64,000 nucleotides of DNA from Shewanella morhuae (GTDB lineage Bacteria; Pseudomonadota; Gammaproteobacteria; Enterobacterales; Shewanellaceae). Positions 43,351 through 53,005 of the stretch are shown one piece after another. The stretch spans positions 28,236-92,235 of the forward strand of contig NZ_FTNN01000017.1 of assembly GCF_900156405.1 (NCBI RefSeq), read 5' to 3'. Below the pieces are notes generated by a model. It ran no database searches. It was not told the origin of the DNA and saw nothing but the letters and a program-made list of their open reading frames with translations. Both the position numbers and the translations under genes were made by a program. Numbering within the stretch: position 1 is the first letter of the stretch; each line of letters begins with the position of its first letter.

Positions 43351-46300
43351 TTATTGCGTTATCTGGTTAACGTAAATATCGGTTGACCAATCAAAACTGT
43401 TTTTGACACTAACAGTGTCATAGATTTTAGTTAATTGGAGTAATTGATTTTGGACATCATAAAATTCAAATTTTGCATTGTGATACTTGAGATCATGTTT
43501 CCAATAACTTAAGCCTTGATCAAAGCGTATTGAGAAGCTTAATCCTGAGGCAAACGTTAGAACCAGTTCTCGACGATGTTGTATGTTGCCTCTATAAGTC
43601 GCAACATCTAAATTGATAGGCATTTTTAACCCCAATTTAAACCAGTGTTCAAACATCTCACGCATCTCTTGCTGGTCATCCCAATCGTGTTCGACCTTGG
43701 AGCCAGTAGAATCTTTTCTGTTATATAAAGTAAAGATGTCGACTCTTGGTGACACGGTAGCAAATGGTTTAAGTAATTCCCCCAACATTAGCATCGACCA
43801 AGGATTTTGAAGGTAGCGATCACTGTATTGAATGGTTTCAATGTGCTGCGAGTCTAAAGCCTGTTTAAGCACTTCGTTGTTATCTTTTAAGGCTTGCCAA
43901 AAATGTTGGCCAAATTCAGTTAACAGACCATTACATTCTTTAGTTAGCTCAACAGCTATTTGGGTGACATTTTGTGTAGGTTGCCAGATAGTGGTGTCAA
44001 TAGCCGTTATAGAAACATTACTGTGCTGGTTAGATTTTATTAAATATGAATTGTCGCGATGCTGTAACCAATTTTGATCTGGGTTTGCCACAGTGAGGTT
44101 ATTACTGGCGATGGTAAATACTCCATCACTGTTATGAACTTGCGCCAATATATGGCCGCTGTCGCCGTTTACAGCTGAAACACTTGGGTTACCTTGATAA
44201 AGCTTAACGCCTTTGGCATGAAGTTGAAGTAAGTCGTCAATTATGACTTGCTCGAATGATGCTAACTGTACGTCAGAAGGTATTACGATATTTAATGAAA
44301 GCTCATCATTGAAATTATCATACTGCTTTAGCTTTCGTCTAAATGTACTTGCCGCTAAATCCCATTCATTTGGATCGTTTGATAAAAACAAAGATATTGC
44401 CGTAGCCTGCTTATTCAACGCTATGTGTATTTCTTCAAATGCACTTTGGCTTGCATGTTGTGATTGGGTAAGCAACTGCATTGACTCAGGTATAGCTAAA
44501 CTTAGACTGAAATCTTTTGTTAGCCAATCCAGAGCCATTAAGCGATTTAGATTATCGACATCGTGACGCGTGTCGGCATCAAGTAAACAAGCGGCACATA
44601 GGCTGTCGCATTGAACTTTACAGTGAAGTGTGTCATAGGCCTTTGATAGGATAGCGGCAATCATGGTAGACCCACTAGAGGCAAAGCCTGCTCCACCACT
44701 TATCGTGTCATAAAGTTGTATTGCTAATACCGGCTGTGTATTGATTAACGTAGGTTTTATTGTATAACCCATTTCATTATTCAATATGCCTAAACTTGCT
44801 GCGAGTGCGTTACGCGTGGCAACTGCAAGGGTTAATGCGATTGTTCTATTTTCTGTATTTGGTCCGGTGTCGTTTAGATATTCACCGGTTTTGGGGTGGC
44901 AAAGTACTATTTCCAGTACATCGGTTTTAGTTTGACTACCGAGATAAATATCTTTGTGAATATGTGAAGACCCTTCGCAGTCGTGGTGACGGCCATCATT
45001 TTTATCTTTTTTAGATCCGCGGATTGGTTTATGTGGCTTTTCAGGTGTTAATGTTGTGGGGAATTCACCCTGTGCGGTAAGGGATTCTGCGCGTCCACAA
45101 CTCAGACACATTGCATAGCCTTTACCGTGTTCGCCTGCGCTGTAGTTAAATACACTTCCGTCTGTACCGTAGCGCATAAAACCCAGTTTAGGATTAGGTA
45201 ACGGGTGAATTGGACTATTAACACTGACCCAAGCTGGTTGAACAGGGATATAGTGTTGAGTGGTAATATTGTTTGTTGGCGATGCATAGAAATCGGTGAC
45301 AAAACCTGTGGGCTGAAGCACTTTTAATTTGTCTTCAACTTTTATTGAATGGCCACAATGAGAACAACACAGGTTACTGTCAGACGTTTGAATTTCTGTT
45401 GTATAACCTGTTTGCCCACAGCTAACGCAGCGCCATGCTAAATCAAATTTTTGGGCATCTTTAGCGTCTGCAACAGCAATATTTTGCCAGTTAAGCGATA
45501 CGCCAGCAGAACGGAATACACGGCCATCGATGACCATTTCAGCACCTGGTGCATACTCACGTATGGCAATTGCTAGATTGCGTGACGGTAAGCCACGCAA
45601 ACGAGAGATATTGTCTTCTCGTTCAGCATTATTTTTGCTACGTCCTTTTTGCTCACGTATGAAATCTTCAATATTGGAATTATCCAGATTGACAATATCT
45701 GTAGGGAATCCATAACCGGGTAAAAATGCTTTTGCTGCTAGCTCACGTAACAAGTACTCGCGACGATGACGTTGTAATTCCATGCCTAGTCTAAATGCAT
45801 AAGGGCCATCCTTTTGAGTGGTGCTGAGTTCTTTTTCAACACTATGAAGTTCTTTTAACCAAGCAGTTTGAAGCACTTCAATGCTATTAACCGTTACATC
45901 GACTAATGACTGGATTGATCGACCTTCTAAAACTGTCCCCTTAGTTAGTCGTGAAATATCTTTCTCAAATGAATCTATTTGGGCTGCTATATTGGCTTTA
46001 AATCGATCACAAATACTCAAGGTTTCACTTTCGTAAAACCAGCTTAAATTGAGTGATGTTTTCTCTTTTTCGGTATGACCTACTTCTTGTGTTAAAAAAA
46101 TACCCAGTAAAAATGCATTAACATGACGTTGTGTTAATCGCGCCGAGTTAAGTGAGACAATCGGCGCCGATATTAATGTTGTGAATGGCCAAGCCGGATT
46201 GTTGAATACTTGGGTATCGTGTGGGTTAGATTTACACAATGTAAAAGCTAAAGCTCGAGACTCTTTACTTCGCCCTGCTCGACCAGCTCGCTGTAAATAG

Positions 46301-49300
46301 TTAGCTGGATGCGGTGGCACGTTGTTCATGACAACCGCTGAAATACCGGCGATATCGACCCCCATTTCCATGGTGGTCGAACAATTCAGCACATTAACTT
46401 TGCCCTGCTCAAATAGTTTTTCATAATTTTTTAGACGTTCTGATGACTGCTGTGCCGAATGTTCTGCAGTGCGGTAGTAAAAGCCACCTTCGATGGTTCT
46501 ATCATTGATATCGGTCCAAAGGTTTCGAGAACGTAATAACTGCACATCTACATTGTCAGCGACTAATCTTCTAATTTTATTAACGCCAATTTGAAAATCT
46601 TCTTGTTTAGCCGAGAAGCTCCAAGCTGCTGGGAAATTGACTTCTTCACATCTAAAGTTACCACTATTCAGATCCCTCGGTAGATACGGGGTAATAGACC
46701 TTAACGTTGTATCTATAAGTTTATTAGTAATTGGACAAATGAAAGCTTTTTCAACGAATGAAAAAGTCATTTTACTGCGGTCTAAAAAGAACTGATTACC
46801 TTCATAGCTTAATATGGGGTGAAGCCCTTCTGTTAGGGCATCCCATGCATCACGCAATATATTATTAATAATATCTTTATCTATATTATTTTCGATATCT
46901 AGATTAAAAGCCAACACTAGCAACTTAGCTAGTCTGTTTAATTGATTACCTTTAATTTGTGGCCATTTCTTGACTCTATTTTCATCATCTTCATTAGATA
47001 AAGGGTTTCTTAACGTTTTTGTTGCAAAATTACTTCCAATCCAACTTTTCCAGTCTTCATTTAAATTTATATAACTGTTTTCTCGGACATAAAAATCGAG
47101 GCACGTTTTTAAATAATCACGCCAATCCTCAATCGACCCTGGCCAGATACTGGGTAAACTAGTAATTTTATCGAGACCAAGGTAGCTAACTTTAACCATT
47201 CCTTGAGTTTCTAAGCTGTTTTGACGTTTAGGACGACGAGCAAACTCACGAACAAGCAGCAGCTCGGCAAGCTTTCTTGGTCCTGCAGAACCATCAAACA
47301 CTTCTGGATTTGCATATTTATTATATTGAAGCATTGCTTTGCTTACACTGCCATGTGCAATCAAACTGTCTATCATTTGAGACCAAGACAATGTAATCAG
47401 GTTGAGTTTACTTGCAGTACCTGCCAATAAAGATGCAGCAAGTTCATTTAGTTCATTTGCTTTGTCTTTAAGTCCCATAGAGGCCATTTGTTTTGCTAAT
47501 GCAAAAAGATCTTCGGGTTTGGCATCTGCATTTGGCTTTTCTTGGATAGGTGCTTCAAGTTGAGCTTTTTTTAGGATGTCTACAACTAATCCACGCAACT
47601 TTGAACGTTCCGCTTCTTGTTGCATCCGAACAGCCATTCTGGCTGTTCCTTGCCTACTATCAGTAAAGGTAATTAATTTCCGACCTCTTCCGGGTAAAGA
47701 TTGAGGACCTTCTTGATCTCCAGGCTTCATTTCATGGTCAGGGCAATATTCTAAAATGGTTGGAACTACGTTAGCTACATAAAATGGCGCACCGAGAATA
47801 CTCCGGCGATAGGGTAAATGACCACTAAACCCTTTATAGCTGCAATTCGAACATATCGGTTGCGTTGTTTCATTGTAAAAATAAGGCACGCTGTTGGAGG
47901 CTAAACTTGCAATTTCACCAGTTTTAATATCAATTTTGATTGGTGAAAAATATCGTTTATCATCTTTGTCTGCTTTATCTTGTTTATTAGACAAAACAAT
48001 TTTTGAAATACTTGAAGAAGATTTTTTAGTTTCTTTTGATTCATCATCATCATCGTTACTTTCTACAGTCAGTGAAAATTCATCACCAGCATCTTGCTGC
48101 CATTGACTTAATTTTCCATTTTTATCTGCCCCCAATAGATGCGGTTCATTGCACTCATTACAAAAAGCTAGCTCAAGCACTGGGGCTTTAGTGTCACAAT
48201 CACAATGAGTTCTACTTTTTGAATAAACGTAACCATATGGCCAGTTTGTTTTAAGCTCTGTATCTGCTTTTTTCGAACAGCTAGGATCGATACAGGTAAA
48301 TAATCCACTGAACAGACGTTGAAAATAATGCGCTCGGACTTTTAAAAATGCTTCTTTATTGGGCGCGGGTTTGGTCGCCGTCAGTAAATCTATCCAAAGC
48401 AATAAAGTTTGTTCATCAAAAGGTTTATCACCCAATAGATTAGACACTTTCTGATTTATGTCTTCTAATGTTTGAGGTATTGATGAATTAACAAAAACGG
48501 TTCGTATTGCTTTAGCAATTGATGAACTGGCTAGAGCATCAAACCTAGTGCGTGAAACGTCCAAACTAAAATCTTCTTTTTTTACCGTTTCATCTGCTGG
48601 GATAGACATTAAGTCTTTAATACTGGTATGTTTCTCTTCAAGTCGGGGTATTTGTGGAATGACCCTTTGGCCACCAATCACGGTAACTTGATCTTGGTTA
48701 ACACCAGCCAGGTCAGCTAAGTATTTTTTGAGTTGATTAGCGGTATCTTTACCGGCGATCGTAGCCGATGTTGCCACGAATCGAACATCTTTTGCTTCAA
48801 CACCAAAGGCTATTAATACTCGTCGTAATTGCAAAGCCAACTCAGCGGCTTGAGACCCTACATAAGTATGTGCTTCATCAAGTACAATCCATCTTAGTGA
48901 TTTTTGTTTTTTTGATGCTGCAATGATAGGAGCATCAACTTGTCGCACCATCATGTATTCAAGCATGGTGCCGTTTGTGACTAAAATGGGTGCTGGCTTT
49001 TCTCGCATTAATTCACGTGACAAAACCTGATTGGGTACTAAATTTTGAGCTGATGAAACTTTAGCCTTCAAATTTTCTGTATTACCGTTGTACAAACAAA
49101 AACGCATGTTGTTGCCAAAGTGCTTAGTCCAAGCATCCAAACGCTCTTTTTGAGAGTTGATTAATGCATTGAGTGGATATAAAAATAGCGCTCGGACGCC
49201 CACAAGGGGCTCATTGGTTTGCTTTATCTCCCGATAAAGATCTTCAATCACTGGTACCATAAAACATTCTGTTTTACCTGAACCAGTACCACTGGTTACG

Positions 49301-49656
49301 ACAACAGATTGAGGATTATCATTTAACAACATTTGCCAACTTTTCAATTGATGAGTAAATGGCGAATACTCTGCATTGAATCGATAGCGCCCATTATTTG
49401 TATGATCGAGTGCTGTGATGACTTCTTTAGACAGTAGTGTGCCTTTCAATTCAGATATACTGACTTTTGCGGGCTCCCAACCAAAAGTATGTTCAAATAA
49501 AGGTGAAGATAATAAAGACTCGCCTTTGCCGCTCGGTTGATTTAATACATTTTTTAGGTGTGATCTTAAGGATGGGTTACTAATACCAAATACACTCAAT
49601 GACGCTTCTTGTGCACGCTCTGCTGCTTGTCTCGTTAGCTGTGAAAAATATTCCAT
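43351..49656 (-). CDS. druE: Giant DEAD/DEAH helicase with C-terminal DUF1998-like region (DruE-like, Druantia type III)
   Basis: A 2101-residue superfamily 2 helicase. Walker A SGTGSGKT is at 122-129, DEAH at 260-263, and SAT near 297. The second RecA-like domain has NCSTTMEMGVDIAGISAVVMNNVPPHPANYLQRAGRAGR near 1090-1130. Several CxxC pairs (for example CVSCGQTG, CCSHCGHS, CLSCGRAE) may bind zinc. The region around 1640-1720 has LYDTISGGAGFASSG followed by CKVQCDSLCAACLLD, the DUF1998 hallmark. Size, DUF1998 and a preceding ~1100-residue partner match Druantia type III DruE. It starts 9 bases after the DruH-like gene. Mechanism of Druantia is not known. Confidence 0.82.
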   Translation of the reverse strand: MEYFSQLTRQAAERAQEASLSVFGISNPSLRSHLKNVLNQPSGKGESLLSSPLFEHTFGWEPAKVSISELKGTLLSKEVITALDHTNNGRYRFNAEYSPFTHQLKSWQMLLNDNPQSVVVTSGTGSGKTECFMVPVIEDLYREIKQTNEPLVGVRALFLYPLNALINSQKERLDAWTKHFGNNMRFCLYNGNTENLKAKVSSAQNLVPNQVLSRELMREKPAPILVTNGTMLEYMMVRQVDAPIIAASKKQKSLRWIVLDEAHTYVGSQAAELALQLRRVLIAFGVEAKDVRFVATSATIAGKDTANQLKKYLADLAGVNQDQVTVIGGQRVIPQIPRLEEKHTSIKDLMSIPADETVKKEDFSLDVSRTRFDALASSSIAKAIRTVFVNSSIPQTLEDINQKVSNLLGDKPFDEQTLLLWIDLLTATKPAPNKEAFLKVRAHYFQRLFSGLFTCIDPSCSKKADTELKTNWPYGYVYSKSRTHCDCDTKAPVLELAFCNECNEPHLLGADKNGKLSQWQQDAGDEFSLTVESNDDDDESKETKKSSSSISKIVLSNKQDKADKDDKRYFSPIKIDIKTGEIASLASNSVPYFYNETTQPICSNCSYKGFSGHLPYRRSILGAPFYVANVVPTILEYCPDHEMKPGDQEGPQSLPGRGRKLITFTDSRQGTARMAVRMQQEAERSKLRGLVVDILKKAQLEAPIQEKPNADAKPEDLFALAKQMASMGLKDKANELNELAASLLAGTASKLNLITLSWSQMIDSLIAHGSVSKAMLQYNKYANPEVFDGSAGPRKLAELLLVREFARRPKRQNSLETQGMVKVSYLGLDKITSLPSIWPGSIEDWRDYLKTCLDFYVRENSYINLNEDWKSWIGSNFATKTLRNPLSNEDDENRVKKWPQIKGNQLNRLAKLLVLAFNLDIENNIDKDIINNILRDAWDALTEGLHPILSYEGNQFFLDRSKMTFSFVEKAFICPITNKLIDTTLRSITPYLPRDLNSGNFRCEEVNFPAAWSFSAKQEDFQIGVNKIRRLVADNVDVQLLRSRNLWTDINDRTIEGGFYYRTAEHSAQQSSERLKNYEKLFEQGKVNVLNCSTTMEMGVDIAGISAVVMNNVPPHPANYLQRAGRAGRSKESRALAFTLCKSNPHDTQVFNNPAWPFTTLISAPIVSLNSARLTQRHVNAFLLGIFLTQEVGHTEKEKTSLNLSWFYESETLSICDRFKANIAAQIDSFEKDISRLTKGTVLEGRSIQSLVDVTVNSIEVLQTAWLKELHSVEKELSTTQKDGPYAFRLGMELQRHRREYLLRELAAKAFLPGYGFPTDIVNLDNSNIEDFIREQKGRSKNNAEREDNISRLRGLPSRNLAIAIREYAPGAEMVIDGRVFRSAGVSLNWQNIAVADAKDAQKFDLAWRCVSCGQTGYTTEIQTSDSNLCCSHCGHSIKVEDKLKVLQPTGFVTDFYASPTNNITTQHYIPVQPAWVSVNSPIHPLPNPKLGFMRYGTDGSVFNYSAGEHGKGYAMCLSCGRAESLTAQGEFPTTLTPEKPHKPIRGSKKDKNDGRHHDCEGSSHIHKDIYLGSQTKTDVLEIVLCHPKTGEYLNDTGPNTENRTIALTLAVATRNALAASLGILNNEMGYTIKPTLINTQPVLAIQLYDTISGGAGFASSGSTMIAAILSKAYDTLHCKVQCDSLCAACLLDADTRHDVDNLNRLMALDWLTKDFSLSLAIPESMQLLTQSQHASQSAFEEIHIALNKQATAISLFLSNDPNEWDLAASTFRRKLKQYDNFNDELSLNIVIPSDVQLASFEQVIIDDLLQLHAKGVKLYQGNPSVSAVNGDSGHILAQVHNSDGVFTIASNNLTVANPDQNWLQHRDNSYLIKSNQHSNVSITAIDTTIWQPTQNVTQIAVELTKECNGLLTEFGQHFWQALKDNNEVLKQALDSQHIETIQYSDRYLQNPWSMLMLGELLKPFATVSPRVDIFTLYNRKDSTGSKVEHDWDDQQEMREMFEHWFKLGLKMPINLDVATYRGNIQHRRELVLTFASGLSFSIRFDQGLSYWKHDLKYHNAKFEFYDVQNQLLQLTKIYDTVSVKNSFDWSTDIYVNQITQ

Positions 49657-49665
49657 AATAAAGCC

Positions 49666-52600
49666 TTAAATCAATTCTGAAAACGTTAATAAATGGAATG
49701 TATACATGCTTGCAAACCAATTAGGATCAAAGTCACGTACTTTCTTCAACTTAAAAATTGCATTTGATGAACTATCATAAATGTCTGATAAATTAGCTTT
49801 ACCCGTAGATACAGCAGCTAAGAACACAGGTAAATAAATAACAGAGCTTTGGAAGTTATGCAGACTGTTAATATCTATCTGTCCGAGTGAATTATTTTTA
49901 TACCATTTACTTAATTCGTAACCTTCACTATCAGGCCACACATCGTTTTCACTGTGTTCTCGTAATAGGTCTTGTAGCCAATCCTGTCCAGCTATGTTCA
50001 TTATTGGTAGTGGTAGCTTAAGTTTGGGGTCAATCTTATTTGTAATCAGATAACTCACTAACTCTTCGCTAAAACCTGGTATATGATACAAAATAGATTC
50101 ATACCAAGGCTCTGCTATCATTTTTACGTATTGTTTATCGACACCTTTTTGCTCTAACCAATCGAGAACTTGTTTATAAGTTTGGATGAATAATTCTGGT
50201 GGTGTCACTTGCCATAGAACCGGAAACTCTGATTCTATTCGCGCCATAAATTGTGGATTAGCTTCGAAACGATAAAAACACAGTATTAATGCTTTGGGGT
50301 TTGCCACAATTTCACGCCAAACTTGGAATGTTGTTAAGGACAAATTTTGATAGTTGCTGAAGAGTTTAACCAAAAACTCCCATCCACTATGTTGTAGGTT
50401 ATCAGCCATTTGCATTACAACATCAGCTATCACGTGAGTATTAAATTTAGGATGATATGCTTGAACAGCCCGTTGTAGTGAGTTCACCTGTTGTTTTACT
50501 TGAGCGTGATCAGCTTCGTCTTCTGACATATGATTACTACTGTCATGACCTACGAGCAATTTTGCTCTGAAATTTGTCGCACTATTTGAGCTTGGTACTA
50601 TTAACCATGGACCTTCATTTTTATCTACTTGCGGCATTTCATAATGACCAGTGGATATGCCTTCACTAATTAATGCTTCTATTTTTGTGGGTGTTCTTTC
50701 AGGATTGCTCATTTGCATTAGTAACAACTCTGCACCGGCTACAACATTTTGACCTTCCGCTGAAATTTTAAAAAAACGTTTATCTTCAGTTTCGTATATT
50801 CGGCTACTATAACGATATATTTTATATTTTAAGTTGCCAGAGAAGCTAGAAATGGTCATTGTGACCTGTGCATCCAGATCTGGGGCTAAAGAAAGTAATT
50901 CGTTAATTTCATCTTTAAAACTATGTAAACTTATAATTGTAGGTTGTTCACCAACACGGAATTGATGTTTAAAGTATGGTGGCGATCGACCTTGGTTTTC
51001 TAAAACAATATCTATTTCGAAGTTAGCAGAGCATTCAGCTGATGCAAACAAATGTAAACGACTGCCGAGCAGATCATCTATTGATAAGTGCTTCTTGAGA
51101 GGCTCCCCTATAGCATCAAATACAAATGCTCCTTGTCTTGGATAAGGCAGCTTTATATGAATTGGGGTAGCCATTAAGTTTGGTGTAATACTTAGGGTCA
51201 ACTCTGATGGCGGCAGTCCGTCACAAGATAACTGTAAACAAACTCCGTCGGGTGTATCTTTTTTGATAAAAGTCACTCTATCGGTTGATATGCTGTAAAT
51301 CATTTTGTTTTTTGTTGTTATATTTATTTCACCCTGACCGATCTGTATTCCTGCTTTAGTTGAAATTTTCACTCCAGGAGGTAACAGGCCTATTCGTTTT
51401 CGGAATAAGGTTTCACCATGTTGGTTTTTTAATGCAAATGTTTGGCGACCATAAAGTTCGTGCAACATTAATTCTGACTTAGGTTGGCCACTTATGTATT
51501 CAGTTAAAAAATGATCCAAAGAAAGGTCACTGTCTATAAACCGGTATTTAGGCAGTCCTAGATACGTCGCACTAGGTTCCGTGTCGTAAGTTATCATGTC
51601 CCCGAATAGGTTAAGTCCTAACTCGGCTGTTGATGTATTCAATGATTTAACACGATATTTATCATCGTCAAGGGTTATAACAATTTCACCTTGAAGTAAT
51701 ATGAAATTGGGTTTTGAACTATGAATATTTTGTGGCCATGACGAAACTTCACCGTTAATGATGTTGTAATTAGACGATTTTGGTAATATTAAATACAACT
51801 CTTCTTTGTGACTAAATGTGGCTTGACCAGCATATTTATACTCGCCATCTTGCTTGATAAATCCAACTGGCATCTCATTGAGAAACACACTAGTGTTATC
51901 CAATAACCATCGAGCAATTTCGTTTCCACCTTGCCTAGCTACAACTGACAATTGAGTCTCAGATGATTTTCTCAACACCCTAATACTTCGATTTCTAACT
52001 TTGATTAATGCGGACTCACCTGTTCCATTTATATATGAAACACCTAAATTTTGTAAATCCTGGGTTGATTCCGCCAAAAACAACTCTAATCGGTTTGATT
52101 TAAGTTGATGTGGTTGTGTTTTCATTATGAGTTCATCAGGTAAAAGCAATTTTGTAGTGATGGTTAGCTCATTTATATTTAGGTAATGTTCTGTTAATAA
52201 CTTTTTATTAAATTTGGTGCGTTTAAAACCTTCATGACTTGCTTGTAATAACCAAGAGTTAACGATGTTTGTTCCAATACTGTTATCTAGCGGAATTGGG
52301 AAATCTTCGCGCCATTTGGGTGAAACATTATCTAGGTAGTCTGCGGGGTTTGATTTGTTTTCTAATGCAAAAATATCCACAAGATTGACTAGTTTTTCTG
52401 TCATTAAAGTGATTAATTGAATAGATTCTTGTTCATTAAATGCTTGAGGTAACGATTGAACATTGATGGCTACAAGCTTTTCAATTGGTTCTCCAAGTAA
52501 TTTTGCTACCGCGACATTTTTCAAAATCCGCTTAAGGACTTGTCCAAATTTATTGTCATTGTTACTTAACAATTTAAATGGAAGTCCTCCTTCTGAAAAC

Positions 52601-52989
52601 AGAGTACCTAAAAAATTACGGCGTTCGGTGTAAGTTTTTATAGGTCTCAGCCAATAAGATTCAATACCTTTAAGCACTGTTTTTTCAATTTGAGACGGAG
52701 TTAATTCATCCCCCAAATCAACCCATATAGCATGCCAACTCCAACCATCATTGCTTTCATAGTTACGCTGATACCATACGGAGCAATACAAGCAAAAAAT
52801 GGCTGCCCATGAAATATTATTGTATCCATGAAGTTTACTGTCTTTATGCTTAAAAACTAGTTCTTTAAGTAACGTATATTCAGCTTCAGTTGCTTGATAT
52901 TCATATAATGGCTTACCTGTAGGTTGCCGTAATCCTCGGTCTTTTAGAAATTGACCAAGCCATTGTGATGGGGTTATTAATTGATTCAT
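49666..52989 (-). CDS. druH: DruH-like protein (Druantia type III)
   Basis: A 1107-residue protein without a motif I can name. The N-terminal part (PSQWLGQFLKDRGLRQPTGKPLYEYQATEAEYTLLKEL) is followed by a helical region with a conserved-looking WRED/W motif area, a beta-rich middle and a helical C-terminal end. Druantia type III consists of DruH, a large protein of unknown function, encoded directly before DruE; position, length and partner agree. The call therefore rests on context more than on motifs. It begins 16 bases after hsdR, so it is transcribed with the restriction genes. Confidence 0.7.
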   Translation of the reverse strand: MNQLITPSQWLGQFLKDRGLRQPTGKPLYEYQATEAEYTLLKELVFKHKDSKLHGYNNISWAAIFCLYCSVWYQRNYESNDGWSWHAIWVDLGDELTPSQIEKTVLKGIESYWLRPIKTYTERRNFLGTLFSEGGLPFKLLSNNDNKFGQVLKRILKNVAVAKLLGEPIEKLVAINVQSLPQAFNEQESIQLITLMTEKLVNLVDIFALENKSNPADYLDNVSPKWREDFPIPLDNSIGTNIVNSWLLQASHEGFKRTKFNKKLLTEHYLNINELTITTKLLLPDELIMKTQPHQLKSNRLELFLAESTQDLQNLGVSYINGTGESALIKVRNRSIRVLRKSSETQLSVVARQGGNEIARWLLDNTSVFLNEMPVGFIKQDGEYKYAGQATFSHKEELYLILPKSSNYNIINGEVSSWPQNIHSSKPNFILLQGEIVITLDDDKYRVKSLNTSTAELGLNLFGDMITYDTEPSATYLGLPKYRFIDSDLSLDHFLTEYISGQPKSELMLHELYGRQTFALKNQHGETLFRKRIGLLPPGVKISTKAGIQIGQGEINITTKNKMIYSISTDRVTFIKKDTPDGVCLQLSCDGLPPSELTLSITPNLMATPIHIKLPYPRQGAFVFDAIGEPLKKHLSIDDLLGSRLHLFASAECSANFEIDIVLENQGRSPPYFKHQFRVGEQPTIISLHSFKDEINELLSLAPDLDAQVTMTISSFSGNLKYKIYRYSSRIYETEDKRFFKISAEGQNVVAGAELLLMQMSNPERTPTKIEALISEGISTGHYEMPQVDKNEGPWLIVPSSNSATNFRAKLLVGHDSSNHMSEDEADHAQVKQQVNSLQRAVQAYHPKFNTHVIADVVMQMADNLQHSGWEFLVKLFSNYQNLSLTTFQVWREIVANPKALILCFYRFEANPQFMARIESEFPVLWQVTPPELFIQTYKQVLDWLEQKGVDKQYVKMIAEPWYESILYHIPGFSEELVSYLITNKIDPKLKLPLPIMNIAGQDWLQDLLREHSENDVWPDSEGYELSKWYKNNSLGQIDINSLHNFQSSVIYLPVFLAAVSTGKANLSDIYDSSSNAIFKLKKVRDFDPNWFASMYTFHLLTFSELI

Positions 52990-53005
52990 TTTGAATGACT
53001 CCCTG